Part shown: positions 6,944-13,725 of the stretch, in pieces
Layout: every line of letters starts with the position of its first letter
Numbering within the stretch: the stretch's first letter is position 1
NCBI GenBank assembly: GCA_937871605.1
Contig: CALMRM010000292.1
Span: forward strand, 1,880 to 15,604
Length of the DNA: 13,725 nucleotides
Reading direction: 5' to 3'
From: an uncultured Terriglobus sp.
Lineage (GTDB): Bacteria > Acidobacteriota > Terriglobia > Terriglobales > Acidobacteriaceae
The notes under the pieces: model-generated
Databases searched by the model: none
What the model saw: only the letters and a program-made list of their open reading frames with translations
What the model was told of the DNA's origin: nothing
Made by a program: the position numbers and the translations under genes

Positions 6944-8191
6944 TCACATACAGAATTGGGTCAGCTGCCGGTCACGATGCCGCTCCAAGGCCAGGGCGAT
7001 CAGGCGGTCGATCAGTTCCCCGTAACCGAGGCCGCTTCTCTCCCACAGCTTGGGGTACATGCTGATGCTGGTGAAGCCGGGCATTGTGTTGACTTCATTC
7101 AGGTACCACTTTGGCTGCTCGTTAGAGGCAGGGTCGGCAGCTTCCAGCAGGAAGTCCACACGGGCCAGCCCGGAGAGATCGCAGGCACGGAAGGCGGCGA
7201 CTGCCATGGTTTGAATCTGCTTCACCTGGGCACGGCTGAGTTTGGCGGGAATGATCGGCTCGCTGGTGCTGCTGCTGTCATACTTCGAGGCGTAATCGTA
7301 GAACTCGCGGTCCGGCACAATCTCCCCGACGACGCTTGCCTCCGGGGTGTCATGGCCGAGCACTGCGACTTCCAGTTCGCGCGCCTTGCCGCTGCCGCGT
7401 AGCGCTCCCGTGCCGCTGACACCTTCTTCCACGACGATCTTGCGGTCGAAGCGGGCGGCTTCGTCCATGGCGGCGGCAAGCTCCTTTCGGGTGCGAACCT
7501 TGCTGATGCCGACAGAGGAGCCGAGGTTTGCAGGCTTGACGAAGACCGGGTAGTGCAGCCGCTCCTCGACCTGGCGGGTGCACCGGCGCGGATTTGCCTG
7601 CCATTCGCCGCGGAAGAGCGTGACGTGCGGCACGATGGGTAGCCCGGCGGCTAAAAACATCTTCTTCATGGCGTCCTTGTCCATGCCGACGGCAGAGCCC
7701 AGCACCCCAGACCCGACGTAGGCGACGTCTGCGAGCTCCAGCATGCCCTGGAGGGTGCCATCCTCACCAAACGTGCCGTGCAGTACGGGAAACACCACGT
7801 CCAACCCGGCTTTGCCCGCACCGGCAGCACTGGCCTGCAGGCTGAACGCAGCCGAGGCTTCCGTAGCGGCACTGCCCCGCCCTGCTGCCGCCTTGCTGCG
7901 CGACGGGTTCCGCGAGAGCGCAGCCGTGACACCGCTCACCGCGCTTGCGTGTGCGGCACGTGTCGAGGAAGGCCGAGCCGTACCGGCCAGCCGTGACGCC
8001 ACGTCGCCACCCAGCAGGGCAAGAGCCTGGTCGCCGCCAAGCCACTGGCCCGTTTTAGCGATACCGATGGGCACCACCTCGTAACGCTTGCGGTCGATGC
8101 TGCGCAAGATGGACTCCGCCGAACGCAGCGACACCTCATGCTCGCCAGACCGGCCGCCAAAGAGAACTCCCACGCGCAACTTCTTCGACAT
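6944..8191 (-). CDS. ddl: D-alanine--D-alanine ligase with Ala/Ser-rich insertion
   Basis: The product is an ATP-grasp ligase that joins two D-alanines for the peptidoglycan stem peptide, in the cytoplasm. Motifs in order: GVLFGGRSGEHEVSL (8-22, with the conserved Glu), FPVLHGTFGEDGTLQG (134-149), YVGSGVLGSAVGMDKD (158-173), FVKPANLGSSVGISKV (217-232), EFYDYASKYDS (296-306), LARVDF (342-347) and NEVNTMPGFT (365-374). The chosen ATG (8189-8191) gives MSKKLRVGVLFGG, where the fold begins, and 415 residues; an upstream in-frame start would add 18 residues of no family character. Most Ddl enzymes have about 305-370 residues. The excess is mainly a low-complexity segment at about 66-128, rich in Ala, Ser and Arg, in the N-terminal domain, plus a short Gly/Ser/Ala loop near 259-270. 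All catalytic motifs are intact, so it should be active. Confidence 0.95.
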   Translation of the reverse strand: MSKKLRVGVLFGGRSGEHEVSLRSAESILRSIDRKRYEVVPIGIAKTGQWLGGDQALALLGGDVASRLAGTARPSSTRAAHASAVSGVTAALSRNPSRSKAAAGRGSAATEASAAFSLQASAAGAGKAGLDVVFPVLHGTFGEDGTLQGMLELADVAYVGSGVLGSAVGMDKDAMKKMFLAAGLPIVPHVTLFRGEWQANPRRCTRQVEERLHYPVFVKPANLGSSVGISKVRTRKELAAAMDEAARFDRKIVVEEGVSGTGALRGSGKARELEVAVLGHDTPEASVVGEIVPDREFYDYASKYDSSSTSEPIIPAKLSRAQVKQIQTMAVAAFRACDLSGLARVDFLLEAADPASNEQPKWYLNEVNTMPGFTSISMYPKLWERSGLGYGELIDRLIALALERHRDRQLTQFCM

Positions 8192-8311
8192 TTCGTACTG
8201 ACCTGCCTTTCCGTCTGAGCGTAGCGGGTTTGCGGGTCTCCGCACAGACTCACACCTGAGTCCTGGCGCGGAGGATTGCGTTCCAGCACGGTGAAACGGC
8301 CTGGGCAGCGG

Positions 8312-8384
8312 TTTGTGATGCTACAAAGTGCCTCTTGTGTCGGGTACTTTATCCGCAGATTTGCGTCTGCACTTTGTAATGCTA
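8312..8384. repeat. Inverted and direct repeats between ddl and the acyltransferase gene
   Basis: In the 265-base gap between divergent genes, TACAAAGTGC (8322-8331) and GCACTTTGTA (8369-8378) form a perfect 10-base inverted repeat with a 37-base spacer. In the same segment TTTGTGATGCTA (8312-8323) and TTTGTAATGCTA (8373-8384) are direct repeats with one mismatch, 61 bases apart. TTTGT (8312-8316) and ACAAA (8323-8327) also make a short local inverted repeat. The placement suggests regulator binding sites, but no known operator is recognised and no sure promoter was found here. Confidence 0.4.
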
Positions 8385-8443
8385 GGCAGGCGCGTCATAG
8401 TCGCCCGCCTCTGGACACGCAGAGAGCACCTATTGCCAACGGC

Positions 8444-8450
8444 AGAGGGG
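8444..8450 (+). promoter_or_regulatory. Ribosome binding site that fixes the acyltransferase start
   Basis: AGAGGGG ends 6 bases before the ATG at 8457, the best Shine-Dalgarno match in front of any in-frame start of this gene. It rules in favour of the 450-residue product over the longer frame open from 8328, which has no such site and overlaps the inverted repeat. Confidence 0.75.
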
Positions 8451-8456
8451 ACACGG

Positions 8457-9809
8457 ATGCGTACGCACGACCTGAAGTCTCGAGAGGTTCTGCCGGTTAC
8501 GGACGCGGGCGCGGCTCCGCAGCGCCATCGCTCGCCTGTCCGGCGAGCCGCGCTGCTGGGGTTCACGCTGAGGAATCTCTGGAGCAACTGGATCATGGCA
8601 AGGCCGGACCATGCCGGGGCTGTGCAGACGAGCGCAAGCGGGCGGAAACACTACCCGGAACTGGATGCGCTGCGGGGCGCGGCGGCGACCGTGGTGCTGT
8701 TCAACCACTTTTACCAGGTCTGGCTCAGCACCAGCCATCCCCACTGGATGTCCCGGCCAAAACTGATTCCACCACTTTGGCTGCTGGTGGATGGCCATGC
8801 TTCGGTCATTCTGTTTTTCCTGCTCAGCGGCTTTGTGCTCACGTTGCCGAGCCTGCGGGGGTCACAGCAGCCGTATTGGCGGTACCTGGTACGCCGCGTC
8901 TGCCGCATCTATCCGCCCTACCTGACGGGGCTCTTGCTCTCGATCGTTGGGTGCACGTACTTCTGGGGCCATGCACAGTACGGTTCAGAGCTAGCACAGT
9001 TCTGGCACGCACCGCCGGACGCTCGCTCCGTCCTCACTCACCTGCTGATGATTGGGCGGTACGACGTGTACCGGTATGACCCGCCGGTCTGGTCGCTTGT
9101 CCATGAGATGCGGATCTCCATCCTATTTCCGCTGATCATGGTGGCTGCGCGACGCCTTCAGATGCGGTCTGCGCTGGCCACAGCGGCCGCTTGTACCGTT
9201 CTGTCGTCACTCAGCCTCAGGTTCCTAGAGACCGGCTTGCCTGGCGCGGTTCGCGCCACTGCGTTATCCCTGACACTCTCCTATTGCGGCACATTCCTGC
9301 TCGGGTCGGCATTGGCGCACCGGAGAGAACAGTACGCACGTGCGTTGGCCGGGGCGCGGTTGACCACCAGGCTCGGCCTGCTCGCCCTCGGCTTCGGCCT
9401 ATACCTGTACCCGCCTTCTTCTGTCTGTGGCGTAGACATTTCAGACTTTGTCACCAGTTGCGGAGGTCTGCTGCTGCTTACCTATTGCCTGCAACACGGC
9501 GGCAAGGCAACGCACTGGTTGCGCACAGCGCCCATGCAGTTCCTGGGACGCATTTCCTACAGCATCTACCTGGTGCACCTGCCTGTGCTGCTGGTGCTTG
9601 CGTACTCCCTGTACGGGCACAGCCCGGCCTGGTTCCTGTTGCCCTTTTTAGCGGGATCGGTTGCCATAGCCGCTTGTGTGTACTACAGCGTTGAAGTGCC
9701 CAGTATCGCGCTTGGCCGCATGGTGGGTGCCGCGCGGCCAAGTGGCAGGTGGGCAGACTGGTTTGCAGAACGAATGGCGGCACCGATACGCAGGGTGCCG
9801 GGGTCGTGA
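8457..9809 (+). CDS. Membrane acyltransferase, acyltransferase-3 family
   Basis: The 450-residue product is a multi-pass inner membrane protein of the acyltransferase-3 family (OafA/NodX-like), which moves acyl groups such as acetyl onto sugars or other envelope molecules. A polar N-terminal tail of about 60 residues precedes the core. Family features are YPELDALRGAAATVVLFNHF (about 66-85, with the conserved LRG and His84), ILFFLLSGFVLT (about 118-129) and RYLVRRVCRIYPPYL (about 142-156). Later segments around LGRISYSIYLVHLPVLLVLAY and the C-terminal helices complete an estimated ten membrane spans. The substrate cannot be told from sequence; the neighbouring glycosyltransferase and cell-wall genes make an envelope polysaccharide or lipid plausible. 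The gene is divergent from ddl. No terminator is evident in the 98 bases before the amidase gene, so readthrough into it is possible. Confidence 0.88.
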   Translation: MRTHDLKSREVLPVTDAGAAPQRHRSPVRRAALLGFTLRNLWSNWIMARPDHAGAVQTSASGRKHYPELDALRGAAATVVLFNHFYQVWLSTSHPHWMSRPKLIPPLWLLVDGHASVILFFLLSGFVLTLPSLRGSQQPYWRYLVRRVCRIYPPYLTGLLLSIVGCTYFWGHAQYGSELAQFWHAPPDARSVLTHLLMIGRYDVYRYDPPVWSLVHEMRISILFPLIMVAARRLQMRSALATAAACTVLSSLSLRFLETGLPGAVRATALSLTLSYCGTFLLGSALAHRREQYARALAGARLTTRLGLLALGFGLYLYPPSSVCGVDISDFVTSCGGLLLLTYCLQHGGKATHWLRTAPMQFLGRISYSIYLVHLPVLLVLAYSLYGHSPAWFLLPFLAGSVAIAACVYYSVEVPSIALGRMVGAARPSGRWADWFAERMAAPIRRVPGS

Positions 9810-9907
9810 TGCGTGTGCAAAGTGTCTACCGCTGACAAACCGCGAATAACAAGTGTGAGCATCGCAGCCGGCATGAATCTGTTGAGTGGTATACCTCGGG
9901 TATTCCC

Positions 9908-11722
9908 ATGAGACCGACTCGACGGCACTTTCTTGTTACAGGCACGCTGGCTTCGCTGGGTGCGCATGCATTAAGCCAGACCAGCGCCACGCAGACGATG
10001 AACCCCGGTGCGGCAGGCGCGGTGCCCACCATGGGCGTATTGCCCGCTGCCGGGCCAGAAGTGACGGCACAGGACTTCCAGGTGGCAGAGCTGCTGATGC
10101 AGGTACAGCTGACACCGGCGCAGCGCGCTGAGGCGGCGGGCAACTGGCGCACCAGCATGGCTCCGCTGGCCGAGCGGCGTACCGGGCCACACACGCTGCT
10201 GCTGAGCGATGCAGACGTACCAGCCACCGTATGGAACCCGCAGTTGACCGGCGTGCACAGCGGTGTTGCACCTGTGGCCAGTACCATCTCCGTCACCGTG
10301 CGTGAGCAACCCACAAAGCCGCTGCCAACGGCAGACGCGGACATTGCATTCAGTAGCGTTGCCGACCAGGGCCGCTGGCTGCGAGGGAGGCAGCTGACCA
10401 GCGAGCGCCTGACGCGGATTTATCTCGACCGCTTGAAGCGTTACAACCCGCAGCTGCGCTGCGTGATTACGCTTACGGAGGCGCACGCGCTCGAGCAAGC
10501 GCGCCGCGCGGATGCAGAGCTTGCCGCGGGGAAAGACCGCGGGCCGCTGCACGGTATCCCGTACGGCGCAAAGGACCTGCTGGACACCGCAGGTATTGCG
10601 ACCACGTGGGGCGCGGAGCCATTTCGCAATCGCGTGCCGAAGACCGACGCAGCCGTCATCCGCATGCTGAATGAGGCAGGCGCGGTGCTGGTGGCCAAGC
10701 TGAGCCTGGGTGCACTGGCGCTGAACGATGTGTGGTTTGGCGGGCAGACCATGAACCCGTGGGTGCCCAACGAAGGCGCATCCGGGTCAAGCGCCGGGCC
10801 GGGCAGTGCGGTGGCGGCGGGGCTGGTTGGCTTTGCCATTGGCAGCGAGACGCAGGGTTCCATCCTGAGCCCCAGCATGCGCTGTGGCGTGACCGGGCTG
10901 CGGCCCACCTTTGGCCGGGTGCCACGTACCGGTGCCATGACGCTGAGCTGGAGCTGCGACAAACTGGGACCGATGGCACGCACGGTGGAGGATACCGTGC
11001 TGGTGCTGGCCGTCATCAGCGGCTACGACGCTGGCGACCTGGCAAGCACACCGGCCGCGCTGGTCTATGACGGCAGCAAGGCAAATCTGCGCGGATTGCG
11101 CATCGGCTACTTCGAGCGCTGGATGCACGAAGCTCCGGCAACGGAGGTAGACCGCGACGCCGTGGATCAGCTCAAGAAGCTGGGCGCGACCGTGGTGCCC
11201 GTAACGCTGCCGGACTGGCCGTATGACTCCCTCAACACGATCCTGTTCGCGGAAGCCGCGGCGGCGTTTGAAGAGATCACGCTGGACCACCGTGTGGACC
11301 AGCTGAAGATGCAAACGCCCGAGGCTTGGCCGAACACGTTTCGGCAGTCGCGCTTTCTTTCTGCGGTGGACTTTGTGCAGGCTGACCGGCTGCGCCGCCG
11401 CGTGGCCGCCGAGATGGCACGGCTGATGGGCACGGTAGACCTGCTGCTGGTGCCCACGATGCGTGACGAGATGATGGTGATCGCCAACTTTACCGGCCAC
11501 CCCGCGCTGTGCGTGCGCACCGGCTTCATCCAGCTTGCAGAAACGCGCAGCGACTGGCTGCCCGGCTCGGTGCCAACGTACAAGCTGAACCCGCCTGCGC
11601 TCGTGCCCTACGGCGTCACGCTGATTGGGCAGCTGATGGGCGAGGGCCCGCTCGCACAGACGGGCAGCGCGCTGGAGCGGGCAAGCGGCGCCTCTGCCGA
11701 GCGACCCTCGGGGTTTGCGTGA
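9908..11722 (+). CDS. Tat-exported amidase-signature enzyme
   Basis: The 604-residue product belongs to the amidase signature family (GatA/FAAH-like hydrolases). The N-terminus carries a twin-arginine motif TRRHFL followed by a short hydrophobic stretch (about 8-22), so it is probably exported folded to the periplasm. Residues about 45-150 form an extra N-terminal region without a recognised motif (LTPAQRAEAAGNW near 68-80). The amidase core starts near 150 and shows the Ser-cisSer-Lys triad: Lys222 in GIPYGAKDLLDT, Ser294 in GASGSSAGPGS and Ser318 in GSETQGSILSPS, with the 24-residue Ser-Ser spacing of the family. The CGVTGLRPTFGRV stretch follows. The usual GGSSGGS and GSDTGGSIR are altered (ASGSSAGPG, GSETQGSIL) but the triad is kept. 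It is not GatA: export and lack of gatB/gatC argue against it. The substrate is unknown. No clear ribosome binding site precedes the ATG. Confidence 0.88.
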   Translation: MRPTRRHFLVTGTLASLGAHALSQTSATQTMNPGAAGAVPTMGVLPAAGPEVTAQDFQVAELLMQVQLTPAQRAEAAGNWRTSMAPLAERRTGPHTLLLSDADVPATVWNPQLTGVHSGVAPVASTISVTVREQPTKPLPTADADIAFSSVADQGRWLRGRQLTSERLTRIYLDRLKRYNPQLRCVITLTEAHALEQARRADAELAAGKDRGPLHGIPYGAKDLLDTAGIATTWGAEPFRNRVPKTDAAVIRMLNEAGAVLVAKLSLGALALNDVWFGGQTMNPWVPNEGASGSSAGPGSAVAAGLVGFAIGSETQGSILSPSMRCGVTGLRPTFGRVPRTGAMTLSWSCDKLGPMARTVEDTVLVLAVISGYDAGDLASTPAALVYDGSKANLRGLRIGYFERWMHEAPATEVDRDAVDQLKKLGATVVPVTLPDWPYDSLNTILFAEAAAAFEEITLDHRVDQLKMQTPEAWPNTFRQSRFLSAVDFVQADRLRRRVAAEMARLMGTVDLLLVPTMRDEMMVIANFTGHPALCVRTGFIQLAETRSDWLPGSVPTYKLNPPALVPYGVTLIGQLMGEGPLAQTGSALERASGASAERPSGFA

Positions 11723-11782
11723 TTCTCCGCATCGCAACCGAATGTTCAACCCGGTGTAACCGCCACGCCGTATCCCTTGCGC

Positions 11783-12532
11783 ATGCGAGTGAGCTTTGTG
11801 GTTCCCGCGTTCAATGAGGAGGCCTACGTCGGTGCCTGCCTCCAGTCGATCCTTCGTGAAGCCGAGGCCTGCGGCGAACCCGTTGAGATCATCGTGGTCA
11901 ACAACGCCAGCACCGACCGCACGCGCGAGGTGGCGCTGCAGTTTGCCGGGGTCACCGTTGTCGACGAGCCGCGCAAGGGCTTGACGTATGCGCGACAGGC
12001 AGGGCTGGACGCTTCCACCGGGCACCTCGTAGCCAACGTGGACGCGGACTCGCGGCTGACGCCGGGCTGGCTTCAGAAGGTGCTCACAGCCTTTAAGGCA
12101 AACCCTAAGCTGCTGGCACTGAGTGGACCGCTGGTCTACTACGATCTGCGCCCGCTGCAGCGACAATTGGTCCGCATCTTTTATGGCCTGGCGTGGACCA
12201 CGTATGTGCTGAACCGGTACGTGTTGCGGGTCGGCTCCATGGTGCAGGGCGGCAATTTTGTGGTGACGCGCGCGGCTCTCAAGCAAATTGGCGGCTTCAA
12301 TCTCGGCATCACGTTTTACGGCGAAGATACTGACATTGCGCGCCGCCTGAACAGCGTGGGCGAAGTGCTCTTCACCTTCCGGCTCCCCATGTTTTCCTCG
12401 GCGCGGCGGCTGCGCAAGGAAGGCATCCTGACCATGGCGTGGCGCTATTCCGTAAATTATCTGTGGACCACGTTCCACGAGAAGCCCTTCACACAGGACT
12501 ACATCGACATCCGCGAGCAGCCCGAGGGATAA
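11783..12532 (+). CDS. Family 2 glycosyltransferase
   Basis: The 249-residue product has a GT-A fold: MRVSFVVPAFNEEAYV at the N-terminus, VVNNASTDRT (about 38-47) for the nucleotide-sugar site, the metal-binding DAD at 87-89 in NVDADSRLTPGW, VQGGNFVVTRAAL (about 154-166) and YGEDTDIARRL (about 179-189), whose acidic pair is the likely catalytic base region. It would transfer a sugar from a nucleotide donor, probably at the cytoplasmic face of the membrane; the aromatic/hydrophobic stretch at about 130-145 may touch the membrane. The acceptor is unknown. I prefer the ATG at 11783 over a TTG two codons earlier; neither has a clear ribosome binding site. It lies 60 bases after the amidase gene on the same strand, so they may be cotranscribed, and it is convergent with the PHP gene, 28 bases away. 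Confidence 0.92.
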   Translation: MRVSFVVPAFNEEAYVGACLQSILREAEACGEPVEIIVVNNASTDRTREVALQFAGVTVVDEPRKGLTYARQAGLDASTGHLVANVDADSRLTPGWLQKVLTAFKANPKLLALSGPLVYYDLRPLQRQLVRIFYGLAWTTYVLNRYVLRVGSMVQGGNFVVTRAALKQIGGFNLGITFYGEDTDIARRLNSVGEVLFTFRLPMFSSARRLRKEGILTMAWRYSVNYLWTTFHEKPFTQDYIDIREQPEG

Positions 12533-12560
12533 CCCGCCCCGGGCCGCTTGCGGTGCAGGG

Positions 12561-13724
12561 CTACGCCAGGCCCTCGTGAATGGTGTGGGCTGTGCCTGCA
12601 TCCACGCGGGGCAGCACACGGTCCAGCACCTGTGCTACGGTGCGGTGGCGCGACCAGCGAACTACCGCGAGCGCGGCACGCAGCGGCAAAGGTGCACGCC
12701 CATTACGCCACAATTCAGTCAGCGGGCGCATGACGCCATTGCGATCGGGATGAAATGCCCGCTCATCCCACCGCTGCCAGCCCTCGCTGAACCCAGGGTG
12801 ATGGGCAACGGAATCTACGGTAGAGTTCATCAGCCGGTGCGACCAAGGCTGGCGATACTGCTCCAGGAAAAGCACACAGCTCAGGCGCTCCACGCGTATC
12901 TCTTGCACAAAGTCGTCAAAGTGGCGTGCGTCCGTAAGATTGATGTTCGCGTTCGGCTCCATGCCATGGCGATCCCCTCCAGAAATGAGCAGCTGCGACC
13001 ACGTCCGCGCCAGGGTGGCAACCTGTTGGTTCTCCCGCGGATGCCGAAGTCCGTTCAATTCCAGCGCGTGCACACGCTCGTTGTGCGTCCCAAGAAAGCG
13101 CTGCAGTTCCTGCAGGTGCAGCGCGCCCGTCTCGTACAGGTCCCACATGGGGTGATTCAGAACGATGAGGATGCGTGGATCGCACTGAAGCTCTGCCAGC
13201 AAGGCGTACAGTTGCCGTTCGCACGGCGCGGCGGTGTAGGCAGCCAGGCGCGTCATCCACTCCGTGGCCTGTTCGGCTGGCAGGTTGTGGATGCCGAGAT
13301 GAAAAATCGTCGCGCCAAACGGCACGGTCCATTCGACGGAGATCGGCAGTTTGCGAGCGGTGCGCAGGGTGCGCAAGAGCAGTGGCGCCTGGATGTCGTC
13401 GTGGTCGGTAAGGCTGACCAGCGGCTTCAAGCCCAGGCAGCGGATCTGCTCCGACTCAAGGTCGAGTGCCATGCGCGGCACCAGCGGCGGTCGCCAGTGC
13501 GCGGCCTCGAAGTCGAGCGTAATGCCGTGCCCCTGCCGGCTGCGCCGCTCATAGTACGCAAACAAGGACCGCATGACCGGGTACTCCAGAAACATGCGGT
13601 GAATGAATTGCAGGCTTTCCACGGAGTGACTGGTGTGGCTGTGCAGCGAGACGCCTGCGATGTACTTCTCTGCGGGAGAGGGCGGCATCCAGTCGTACGA
13701 AACGCTCGATCGGGGCTGTGTCAT
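12561..13724 (-). CDS. PHP-domain metallophosphoesterase
   Basis: At least 387 residues; the ATG at 13722-13724 is at the window edge, so the true start may lie further upstream. The sequence shows the metal ligands of a PHP (polymerase and histidinol phosphatase) domain in the expected order: HSHTSH (His28, His30), TDHDD (106-110, with Asp107, His108), a Glu at 131 in SVEWTV, FHLGIH (His142, His146), LNHPMWD (His191) and GGDRHG (Asp251, His253). Such proteins hydrolyse phosphate esters using a two- or three-metal centre in the cytoplasm. Between the HxH and TDHD motifs there are about 70 residues, clearly more than in compact PHP enzymes. The substrate cannot be named; it is not a recognisable DNA polymerase or histidinol phosphatase. 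It ends 28 bases from the end of the convergent glycosyltransferase gene. Confidence 0.82.
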   Translation of the reverse strand: MTQPRSSVSYDWMPPSPAEKYIAGVSLHSHTSHSVESLQFIHRMFLEYPVMRSLFAYYERRSRQGHGITLDFEAAHWRPPLVPRMALDLESEQIRCLGLKPLVSLTDHDDIQAPLLLRTLRTARKLPISVEWTVPFGATIFHLGIHNLPAEQATEWMTRLAAYTAAPCERQLYALLAELQCDPRILIVLNHPMWDLYETGALHLQELQRFLGTHNERVHALELNGLRHPRENQQVATLARTWSQLLISGGDRHGMEPNANINLTDARHFDDFVQEIRVERLSCVLFLEQYRQPWSHRLMNSTVDSVAHHPGFSEGWQRWDERAFHPDRNGVMRPLTELWRNGRAPLPLRAALAVVRWSRHRTVAQVLDRVLPRVDAGTAHTIHEGLA

Positions 13725-13725
13725 C

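Noticed and set aside
8328..8456. Longer acyltransferase from an in-frame ATG at 8328
   Set aside because: That start lacks a ribosome binding site and lies within the inverted repeat, while AGAGGGG precedes the ATG at 8457.
8276..9079. 267-codon plus-strand open frame overlapping the acyltransferase gene
   Set aside because: It is in a different frame from the membrane protein, and lacks hydrophobic segments or motifs.
10787..12619. 610-codon open frame on the minus strand
   Set aside because: It runs antisense across the amidase and glycosyltransferase genes, both of which have clear catalytic motifs; long antisense frames are expected in GC-rich DNA.

Overview
The window reads as high-GC chromosomal DNA from a member of the Acidobacteriota, most likely the Acidobacteriaceae/Terriglobus–Granulicella side. 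This is inferred from the F-type ATP synthase layout (paired b subunits, one with a signal peptide), the protein style, and the mix of exported amidase, acyltransferase, glycosyltransferase and PHP genes. No rRNA, tRNA, CRISPR array, transposase or phage gene was seen, and it looks like ordinary chromosome rather than a genomic island.

Left part (1-3790), minus strand: an ATP synthase operon read right to left: second b subunit (b'), b (atpF), delta (atpH), alpha (atpA), a previously easily missed 55-codon small ORF, and the start of gamma (atpG), which runs off the left edge. A good sigma-70-type promoter (TTGACC-N18-TATAAC) sits in front of the b' gene. The membrane subunits a (atpB) and c (atpE) are not at the head of this operon, so they must be encoded elsewhere.

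Middle part (3790-8450): a divergent, exported gamma-glutamyltransferase gene (ggt); a 374-base non-coding stretch holding several stem-loops and a strong intrinsic terminator, possibly a small RNA; exonuclease III (xth); and, convergent with it, a D-alanine--D-alanine ligase (ddl) with an unusual Ala/Ser-rich insertion.

Right part (8450-13725): plus-strand genes for a membrane acyltransferase-3 protein, a Tat-exported amidase-signature enzyme and a family 2 glycosyltransferase, then a convergent minus-strand PHP-domain metallophosphoesterase that reaches the right edge. These fit envelope/polysaccharide metabolism in a general way, but they are not arranged as one tight operon.

I found no convincing wholly new multi-gene system. 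The items most worth a second look are the small coiled-coil ORF inside the atp operon (154-321), the structured RNA candidate between ggt and xth (5671-5844), the Ala/Ser-rich insertion in Ddl, and a set of inverted and direct repeats between ddl and the acyltransferase gene (8312-8384).
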